From NCBI GenBank assembly GCA_021442965.1, contig JABUUX010000202.1, forward strand, positions 1-8,287: 8,287 nucleotides of DNA, given 5' to 3'. The stretch comes from Treponema sp. GTDB taxonomy: Bacteria > Spirochaetota > Spirochaetia > Treponematales > Treponemataceae. Below, piece by piece: positions 1 to 5,242 of this stretch. Every line of letters begins with the position of its first letter. Positions within the stretch are counted from its first letter, which is position 1. The position numbers and the translations under genes are program-made. The notes beneath the pieces were generated by a model, which saw nothing but the letters and a program-made list of their open reading frames with translations, searched no databases and was not told the DNA's origin.

Positions 1-1344
1 GGAGTTCAGTGGATTGGAATGAATACAAAAGGAACTCTTCCAGAAGAAGGTGAGCGCATTACCCAGATTACTGACGGAACTGCTGCAGAGGTGAAGGTAA
101 CGTTTGAAGGAAATGCAAATGATGATAAAGGCGTTTATCTTTCAGATAACCTTGGAAACACTACAGATTTAAATAATCCGCCTTATGTAATTTATGGAGT
201 TCTTGATACAACAGCACCGGCTGTTTCTTACAGCGGAACTTCAAAAATACTTAGCGCAAGTCTTTATGTAAAAGGTGACGGTAATTTTACAGTTACAGAT
301 ACAATATCAGGAGTGTCTGCATCTTCAGAACCTGTTACCTTTACAAACAATGAAGCTGTTATAAAAGACAATGTTGGAAACAGTGTAACAGTTTATTTAG
401 ATGATACAGCCCCTCTTGTAGGAAATGTATCGTATACTAGCGGTGATAGCGGAAAACATATTTATTCATTCAGCGTAATGGAAACAGGAAGTGGTGTTTC
501 AAAAATCGTTATGAATGGAATGAAAGATTTGTCTCAGATGAATGGTATTATTTCATTGACAATAGACGGTTCTGCACAAACTTATACTTTTTCTAAAACT
601 GATGATCATTCTTTCTTGCTTTCTTTGAGCGCACCTGTAAAACTTTCCGGAAAAACAGTAAGCATGGAATTGTATTACGGTGATAAAGGCGACGGAACTG
701 ACGGAGGCCCTGTATGGAGTGCATCTGACGTAAAGGTTTATGATATGCTTGATAACGAAGGAAGCGGAAGTGAAGCTGCCTTACCAAACTTGAATTATTT
801 CGGTCAAGCTTCTGCCGGTAAAAAATTGCAGATAGGCATAGGAAGTCTTTCTGAACAGGGAATTGTTTATCGTGCTGTTTCTTCTGTAAGGAATATTTTT
901 AATCCTTCAGTAAAAGATTCTGGTATTGTACAGGCTGAAGAAAAAACGTTAGAAAATAAAAAACAATCACGACTTTCAAATAAAGATGAAGTTTACGAAG
1001 AAAAGTCTAAGGTTCTGACTGTAAAAGAAAAAGCTCCTAAAGATTTACGAAAACGTGCAAAGAATTCAGAAACTAAAATTCAACAGATTAGTGAAAGTGA
1101 AGCACAAGTTACGGAAATCATTTCGGAAAACATTTTAGTTTCAGAACCAGAGATTGCTTCTGATTTAATAAGTTCTGAAAGTTCAGCTCAAAATGTGCAA
1201 AAAGACAATTATGTTGCAAAAGAAAGTCCTGATGTTTATAATTACATTATACTTGCTGTTTTTGCGGTCATTTTGCTTTTGGCTGTAACAGGCGGAGTAA
1301 TTATGTTCTTGGTGCAAAAAAGACGCACTGTGCAGAACAAATAA
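1..1344 (+). CDS. Ig-like repeat extracytoplasmic protein with C-terminal membrane anchor (5' partial)
   Basis: The reading frame is open back to base 1, so this is the C-terminal 447 residues of a longer protein. The first in-frame ATG (base 19) has no well-placed ribosome site and would give a protein lacking a signal peptide, so I do not take it as the start. Two Ig-like domain boundaries are visible: a strand with D-N-x-G-N followed by DTTAP (205-219), and another D-N-x-G-N followed by DDTAP (400-414), the usual linker pattern of bacterial Ig-like repeats. A third beta-rich unit follows to about 840. Bases 920-1235 encode a Lys/Glu/Ser-rich tether without obvious fold. A hydrophobic helix at about 1237-1311 (YIILAVFAVILLLAVTGG) is followed by a basic QKRR tail, so by the positive-inside rule the bulk is extracytoplasmic and the protein is tail-anchored in the inner membrane. 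There is no LPXTG or beta-barrel end. Function is unknown; an adhesin-like, cell-envelope or signalling-partner role is possible. It lies upstream of two FecR-like genes and a CHASE2 cyclase. Confidence 0.85.
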   Translation, partial: GVQWIGMNTKGTLPEEGERITQITDGTAAEVKVTFEGNANDDKGVYLSDNLGNTTDLNNPPYVIYGVLDTTAPAVSYSGTSKILSASLYVKGDGNFTVTDTISGVSASSEPVTFTNNEAVIKDNVGNSVTVYLDDTAPLVGNVSYTSGDSGKHIYSFSVMETGSGVSKIVMNGMKDLSQMNGIISLTIDGSAQTYTFSKTDDHSFLLSLSAPVKLSGKTVSMELYYGDKGDGTDGGPVWSASDVKVYDMLDNEGSGSEAALPNLNYFGQASAGKKLQIGIGSLSEQGIVYRAVSSVRNIFNPSVKDSGIVQAEEKTLENKKQSRLSNKDEVYEEKSKVLTVKEKAPKDLRKRAKNSETKIQQISESEAQVTEIISENILVSEPEIASDLISSESSAQNVQKDNYVAKESPDVYNYIILAVFAVILLLAVTGGVIMFLVQKRRTVQNK

Positions 1345-1356
1345 AATTTAAAACAA

Positions 1357-1384
1357 GGCCGCGGTCTAGTCTGCGGTTATTTTG
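1357..1384 (+). terminator. Probable weak intrinsic terminator after the Ig-like gene
   Basis: Starting 12 bases after the stop codon, CCGCGG (1359-1364) pairs with CTGCGG (1371-1376) using one G-U pair, closing a 6-base loop. Two more G-U pairs can extend the base. It is preceded by an A-rich stretch and followed by TTATTTT, an imperfect T tract. The geometry fits a partial terminator rather than a strong one, so some read-through into the FecR-like genes is plausible. Confidence 0.5.
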
Positions 1385-1390
1385 AAAAAA

Positions 1391-1414
1391 TCCGGGACTT
1401 GGAGAGTTCCCGGA
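1391..1414 (+). promoter_or_regulatory. Hairpin abutting the ribosome site of the first FecR-like gene
   Basis: TCCGGGA (1391-1397) and TCCCGGA (1408-1414) form a perfect 7-bp stem with a 10-base loop. The 3' arm contains the first GGA of the GGAGGAGG ribosome-binding stretch (1412-1419), leaving AGGAGG only just outside the stem. No T tract follows, so it is not a terminator. It may set translation efficiency or protect the 5' end of a processed transcript; which of these applies is not shown by sequence alone. Confidence 0.45.
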
Positions 1415-1419
1415 GGAGG
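1412..1419 (+). promoter_or_regulatory. Strong Shine-Dalgarno site for the first FecR-like gene
   Basis: GGAGGAGG lies 5 bases before the ATG at 1425. It is the longest Shine-Dalgarno match in the window, supporting this start and suggesting high translation of the small protein, unless the adjoining hairpin masks it. Confidence 0.75.
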
Positions 1420-1424
1420 TTAAT

Positions 1425-1841
1425 ATGAAAGCAAAGAAATTAGTTTTTGCAGTCGTATTCGCAATTGTTTCGGCATTCGTTTTTGCTGAAGGTTACACAG
1501 TTGCAAGTGTTACAGGAAAGGTTCAGTATGAATCTGCACCTGGTACTTGGAAAGATATCACCAAAGGTGATGTTCTTCAGGCTTCTACAGTAATCAACAC
1601 AGGTCTTAATTCTAAGCTGGTGCTTTCAATTGATGATGACACACTTACAATTAAACCTATGCAGAAAGGAACTATTGAAAAATTGCTTCAGACTTCTGGT
1701 GTTGTAAAGAACGGAGCTAAAGGAAAGCTCAATGTAGCAAAATCAGCCGGTGTTGAAGATAACGTTGTTAAATCAAAAGGTATTTCAACCGCTTCTTCCC
1801 GTGCTTCTGATGCTCAGGCTGACCTTGACTGGGATGAGTAA
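1425..1841 (+). CDS. Small secreted FecR-domain protein, copy 1
   Basis: This is a 138-residue protein with a clear Sec signal peptide: basic MKAKK, a hydrophobic core, and VFA|EG, with cleavage predicted after residue 21. The mature part of about 117 residues starts with a FecR-type beta domain (about 24-85): V-x-G-K-V-Q, W-K-D-I-x-K-G-D-V-L, an I-N-T-G-L-N-S strand and L-T-I-K-P-M-Q-K-G. A less structured Lys/Val/Ala-rich segment follows, then the acidic tail RASDAQADLDWDE. Classical FecR proteins are membrane-spanning anti-sigma regulators. This one has only the periplasmic domain, no membrane helix and no sigma factor beside it, so anti-sigma activity is unlikely. It is a paralogue of the next gene, sharing the core motif IKPM-x-KG and the tail. 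By context it probably works in the periplasm with the CHASE2 cyclase encoded downstream; this is inference. The signal peptide and FecR-like fold are well supported; the function is unknown. Confidence 0.85.
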   Translation: MKAKKLVFAVVFAIVSAFVFAEGYTVASVTGKVQYESAPGTWKDITKGDVLQASTVINTGLNSKLVLSIDDDTLTIKPMQKGTIEKLLQTSGVVKNGAKGKLNVAKSAGVEDNVVKSKGISTASSRASDAQADLDWDE

Positions 1842-1852
1842 TTTTGTAATTA

Positions 1853-1888
1853 CGTGTTAGCGGTAATTTATACTGTACTGCTAACACG
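1853..1888 (+). promoter_or_regulatory. Stable intercistronic stem-loop between the two FecR-like genes
   Basis: CGTGTTAGCGGTA (1853-1865) pairs with TACTGCTAACACG (1876-1888): 13 consecutive pairs with one G-U, and a 10-base loop. The following bases (ATTTGTC) are a poor T tract, so termination would be inefficient. It ends 7 bases before the AGGAG of the next gene. It could protect upstream mRNA from 3' decay, act as a processing site, or partly terminate. The gene order argues for co-transcription through it. Confidence 0.6.
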
Positions 1889-1895
1889 ATTTGTC

Positions 1896-1900
1896 AGGAG
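1896..1900 (+). promoter_or_regulatory. Shine-Dalgarno site fixing the start of the second FecR-like gene
   Basis: AGGAG lies 5 bases before the ATG at 1906. An in-frame TTG at 1891 would overlap this site and add five residues before MKK, so the ATG is the better start. Confidence 0.75.
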
Positions 1901-1905
1901 AGAAA

Positions 1906-2289
1906 ATGAAAAAAGCAGTTCTTTTATTTACAGTTGTTTCCCTGTTTTGCGTTTCGGTTTTTGCCGAAAAACTTACTGTTTCTGTCTGTGAAGGAAAAGT
2001 AACATTTCTTTCCGGCGACAACTGGCTGAATGTAAAAGAAGGCATTGTGCTTGATACAGAAAATTTAATCAGTACAGGACTTAATGCCTCTGTAGTTTTT
2101 GATAACGGACTTTCAATTAAGCCAATGAAAAAAGGTAAAATTGCTGATTTAATTGAAGCAGAACAGTCCGGTTTTATTTTAGGCTCAAACCTTACAAAAG
2201 AATCCATTAAAGAACTTGTTGCTGTAGACAGAACAGACAAACTTGGTCGTGCTTCTGAAGCAAAAGAAGATTTGGACTGGGATGAATAA
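1906..2289 (+). CDS. Small secreted FecR-domain protein, copy 2
   Basis: This is a 127-residue paralogue of the preceding gene. The signal peptide is MKKAVLLFTVVSLFCVSVFA with predicted cleavage before E21; the Cys at 15 is not in a lipobox, so this is a plain Sec substrate rather than a lipoprotein. The mature FecR-like domain (about 23-80) shows V-C-E-G-K-V, W-L-N-V-K-E-G-I-V-L, L-I-S-T-G-L-N-A and L-S-I-K-P-M-K-K-G-K-I, aligning position by position with copy 1. The middle (about 85-112) has diverged in sequence and length, whereas the last 13 residues, RASEAKEDLDWDE, match copy 1 almost exactly. The mature protein has a single Cys near its N-terminus that copy 1 lacks. The pair looks like an old tandem duplication with specialised middles and a preserved tail. 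It is predicted periplasmic and lies directly upstream of the cyclase, separated by a terminator. Partner and ligand are unknown. Confidence 0.85.
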   Translation: MKKAVLLFTVVSLFCVSVFAEKLTVSVCEGKVTFLSGDNWLNVKEGIVLDTENLISTGLNASVVFDNGLSIKPMKKGKIADLIEAEQSGFILGSNLTKESIKELVAVDRTDKLGRASEAKEDLDWDE

Positions 2290-2308
2290 TCCTGAAAATT
2301 TATAAGAT

Positions 2309-2352
2309 AAATCCTGTGGGGGGAAGTATCACTCTTCACAGGATTTTTTTTT
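2309..2352 (+). terminator. Strong intrinsic terminator in front of the cyclase gene
   Basis: ATCCTGTG (2311-2318) pairs perfectly with CACAGGAT (2337-2344). The stem extends inward through GGGGG/CTCTT pairs, with some G-U, to an 8-base loop, and ends in a run of nine T (2344-2352). It begins about 20 bases after the stop of the second FecR-like gene and ends 12 bases before the cyclase ATG. It therefore sits inside a same-direction gene run and should sharply reduce transcription of the cyclase. Confidence 0.85.
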
Positions 2353-2364
2353 GCGGAGTTTTAT

Positions 2365-5175
2365 ATGAAAAAGTATCTTAGTTTTCTTATTGCTTTACTG
2401 GCAATAGGATTATGTTGTCTTTCTTATTTTTCAAATATTGATGATAAAATAAATGACATCTTTCAAAAGACTACACCTTCCTTAAAAGAAAGTGATGATG
2501 TTTATCTTCTTATGGTAGATGACGATTCGGTTGAACATGTAGGTACATGGCCTTGGAATCGTGATGTAATGGGAGATACAATTATTTATGCACGAGAACT
2601 CGGAGCCGATTCAGTAGTATTCGATTTAAGCTATCTGGATCCAAGTGCACGTTCAGCCGATCCTGAATATATCGAAACGGAGCTTCCAGGCTATATTGAT
2701 GCCGGGTTTAATTCCATCAGTGAAACAACAGCTTCTATCATTGACGCTTTTGCCGAAGGAATGTATGGCTATGATGACAGTGAAGATGTAAAACAGGCCT
2801 TTGATGAATTTAACGAAGAAGTAAAAAATCAAATAAAAACGAATGTATCTTATGTAGTAACAGACAATGATGCTTACCTTGCCAGTTGTCTTAATGTATT
2901 TGACAATTCTTACCTTACTCTTTCTTTTGAAAATAAAGAGGAGGATGAAGCAGGGCTTGCTCAAGGATCAGATATTTATTACTTGGGAACAAGAATTGCA
3001 CTTGATAATCTGGATGCTTCAGAAGATTCCATTACTCCGGAATATAATTCTCTTACACCGGCACTGGACCCTCTTTTGAAAAAAGCAAAGTCTGCGGGAT
3101 TTGTAAACGCAGAACCTGATGCCGACGGATATCGTCGCCGTGTTCATCTTGTTTTTAAGTATGATGGAGCATATTACGGACAGCTGGCGTTTGTACCTCT
3201 TCTGCATAAATTTGGAAATCCTGAAGTAGTAATTACTAATAATTCGATTACTTTAAAGGATGCAAAACTTTCAGATACTGAAACAAAAGATATTGTTATT
3301 CCACGCTGCGAAGACGGTTCTGTTCTGGTTAAATATCCTAAAAAGAAATTCCTTGATTACAATTACATCAATGTATGGAATCTTTACCAGATGAAAAATG
3401 AAGAAAAAGTGTTGCGTCAAAATTTGACAATGCTTGAAGAGGCGGGGCTTTTTGAATATTTTGAAACCGAAGATTACATGACTCCTAAAGATTACTACGA
3501 AGGCGCCATGTATGTTAGAGATGCTCTTCTTTCAGAAAATACACAGGATGGTGAAATCACTTTTGAAACATACATGGAATATAAAAACAAATGTTTTGAT
3601 TCTCTTTATGAATTCTTAAACGGAGGATATGAAGAAATCATCTGTGCAGACTATGAAAATGATGAAGAAACTCAGATTCAGATATCAGCCGTGTTTACAG
3701 AAATGAGAGAAAAACTTGACCAGCTTTTAAATCTTAGAAAATCCATTTCAGAAAAAATTTCAGGGGCCATGCTTATAGTGGGAACATGTGCTACAAGTAC
3801 AACAGATTATGCAATCACTCTTTATGAAGAAAATTACCCAAACGTTGGAGTTCATGCTTCTGTTGCAAATATGATTCTGGCTCAGGATTTTCTGGATGAT
3901 TCTCCTTGGTGGATTGCAGTCATAATAGCCCTAATCATGTGTGCAGGATACTGTTCTATTGTTCAAAGACTTTCTACAGGAAAATCGCTTTTGGTTGGGC
4001 TTGGGCTTATGCTGGTAACTGTTTTGGGTTTGTGGGGATTCTTTGCTATAACCAAAATTTATGTTGGAACATTTATTCCGGTGGTATCTCTTTTCCTGAC
4101 CTTTGTTGCAACAACGATTATAGGATTCCTTACGGCCAGTCATGAAAAGAAATTTATTCAAGGAGCGTTTGCTCAGTGTCTTTCTAAAGACGTTGTAAAC
4201 GATATTGTAAACAATCCTTCAAGTCTGAAACTTGGCGGTGAAAGCCGCGAGATGACAGCTTTATTTACCGATATCCAAAAGTTTTCTGGCTTCAGTGAAC
4301 TTATGAACGCTGACGAACTTGTTGCACTGCTTAATTTTTATCTTACACCTATGAGTGACATTATTATGAGCGAAGGTGGAATGGTTGATAAATATGAAGG
4401 AGATGCAATTGTTGCTTTGGTAGGTGCTCCTTTAAAAATGGAAGATCATGCATCTCGTGCCTGTCGTGCAGCAATTAAAATGAAAAAGCGCGAAAAAGAA
4501 ATGAATGATCAAATTGTTTCTTACTCAATCAGTGATGCAACTGATATTCCTGAAAATCTTCGATCTGCATTTAAAAAGCTCACTTCAAATAACCGCCGCA
4601 TTTTTACCCGTATAGGAATTAACTCCGGAGAAATGGTTGCCGGATTTATGGGTTCTGAAAATAAAAAGAACTACACAATGATGGGAAATAACGTAAACCT
4701 GGCAAGCCGTCTTGAAGGAGTTAATAAGCAGTATTCAACTGGCGGTATTCTAATTTCAGAAGCCACACGCAATTTGATTGGAGATGAATTTGTTGTTCGT
4801 TCTTTAGACAGAGTTCAGGTTGTAAATGTAAAAACACCAATGCGACTTTATGAACTTATGGAAGTTAAAGAAGATGCAAATGAAAAACTTCTTAAATATG
4901 TTGAATTCTGGGAAATTGCAATGAAGACTTTTGAACAAGGGGATTTTAACAAAGCTCTTGAAATGTTCCAAAAGTGTTCTGCTGCTAACACTGATGATAA
5001 TGTTGCAAAATATTATGTAAGTTTGCTGGGTAATTTCTTTAGTAAAGGTAAATATCCAACAATGGAAGATGATTTTGGTGTTGCTTATAATGCAGAAAAT
5101 CCTGAAGATATGGATCCGGCCTGGGTTGGAACAAAATATGAAATTAAAGGAACTTTCAGACTTTTGTCTAAATAA
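2365..5175 (+). CDS. CHASE2-domain class IIIb adenylate cyclase, inner-membrane sensor
   Basis: This 936-residue protein is predicted to convert ATP to cAMP in response to a periplasmic cue. An N-terminal membrane helix (about 4-21) leads into a periplasmic CHASE2 domain (about 25-512) with the hallmark V-D-D-D-S (51-55), G-T-W-P-W-N-R (60-66), GFVNAEPDADGYRRR (245-259) and LIVGTCA followed by VGVHASVANMIL. Three membrane helices follow (about 515-534, 543-563, 567-591). The cyclase domain (about 626-830) has both metal-binding Asp (D636 in FTDIQKF, D680 in EGD), substrate Lys K676, Thr T771 at the second purine-recognition site, and transition-state N778 and R782 in VNLASR. The Lys/Thr pair is the class IIIb pattern; all key residues are present, so activity is expected. 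The tail (about 845-890) is TPR-like. GGAG at 2355-2358 sits 6 bases before the ATG. The CHASE2 domain is larger than usual, with a mostly helical insertion at about 342-462. The sensed signal is unknown; the adjacent FecR-like secreted proteins are candidate partners. Confidence 0.93.
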   Translation: MKKYLSFLIALLAIGLCCLSYFSNIDDKINDIFQKTTPSLKESDDVYLLMVDDDSVEHVGTWPWNRDVMGDTIIYARELGADSVVFDLSYLDPSARSADPEYIETELPGYIDAGFNSISETTASIIDAFAEGMYGYDDSEDVKQAFDEFNEEVKNQIKTNVSYVVTDNDAYLASCLNVFDNSYLTLSFENKEEDEAGLAQGSDIYYLGTRIALDNLDASEDSITPEYNSLTPALDPLLKKAKSAGFVNAEPDADGYRRRVHLVFKYDGAYYGQLAFVPLLHKFGNPEVVITNNSITLKDAKLSDTETKDIVIPRCEDGSVLVKYPKKKFLDYNYINVWNLYQMKNEEKVLRQNLTMLEEAGLFEYFETEDYMTPKDYYEGAMYVRDALLSENTQDGEITFETYMEYKNKCFDSLYEFLNGGYEEIICADYENDEETQIQISAVFTEMREKLDQLLNLRKSISEKISGAMLIVGTCATSTTDYAITLYEENYPNVGVHASVANMILAQDFLDDSPWWIAVIIALIMCAGYCSIVQRLSTGKSLLVGLGLMLVTVLGLWGFFAITKIYVGTFIPVVSLFLTFVATTIIGFLTASHEKKFIQGAFAQCLSKDVVNDIVNNPSSLKLGGESREMTALFTDIQKFSGFSELMNADELVALLNFYLTPMSDIIMSEGGMVDKYEGDAIVALVGAPLKMEDHASRACRAAIKMKKREKEMNDQIVSYSISDATDIPENLRSAFKKLTSNNRRIFTRIGINSGEMVAGFMGSENKKNYTMMGNNVNLASRLEGVNKQYSTGGILISEATRNLIGDEFVVRSLDRVQVVNVKTPMRLYELMEVKEDANEKLLKYVEFWEIAMKTFEQGDFNKALEMFQKCSAANTDDNVAKYYVSLLGNFFSKGKYPTMEDDFGVAYNAENPEDMDPAWVGTKYEIKGTFRLLSK

Positions 5176-5186
5176 AAGTTTTGAAT

Positions 5187-5231
5187 AAAAAAGGGTGCAC
5201 TTCATTTTTTAGAAGTGCACCCTTTTTTTTT
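5187..5231 (+). terminator. Bidirectional intrinsic terminator between convergent genes
   Basis: GGGTGCACTTC (5193-5203) and GAAGTGCACCC (5212-5222) form a perfect 11-bp stem with an 8-base T-rich loop. On the + strand nine T follow (5223-5231); on the - strand the A run at 5187-5192 becomes a T tract. It can therefore end both the cyclase transcript and the convergent GH3 transcript, whose stop codon is only 12 bases away. Confidence 0.95.
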
Positions 5232-5242
5232 AGATGAATAAT

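Noticed and set aside
19..1344. ATG at base 19 as the true start of the Ig-like protein
   Set aside because: The frame is open upstream to base 1, no signal peptide would be present, and the preceding residues continue the beta-rich pattern. The gene is 5'-truncated by the window edge.
1891..1905. TTG at 1891 as the start of the second FecR-like protein
   Set aside because: The TTG overlaps the AGGAG ribosome site and would put five non-basic residues before a standard MKK signal peptide. The ATG at 1906 is well placed.
1906..1965. Lipoprotein signal in the second FecR-like protein
   Set aside because: The Cys at position 15 is preceded by S-L-F, not a lipobox, and a good signal peptidase I site (VFA|E) follows.
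1425..2289. FecR-like proteins as anti-sigma factors
   Set aside because: They have no cytoplasmic domain or membrane helix, and no ECF sigma factor or TonB receptor gene is in the window.
1881..2339. 152-codon - strand frame antisense to the second FecR-like gene
   Set aside because: It runs through a recognised gene, a terminator and a hairpin, has a Ser/Pro-rich composition typical of a shadow frame, and shows no domain or ribosome site.
4804..5205. 133-codon - strand frame overlapping the end of the cyclase gene
   Set aside because: It is Phe/Ile/Cys/Asn-rich, the antisense of an AT-rich coding region, and starts inside the terminator stem. It shows no recognisable family.
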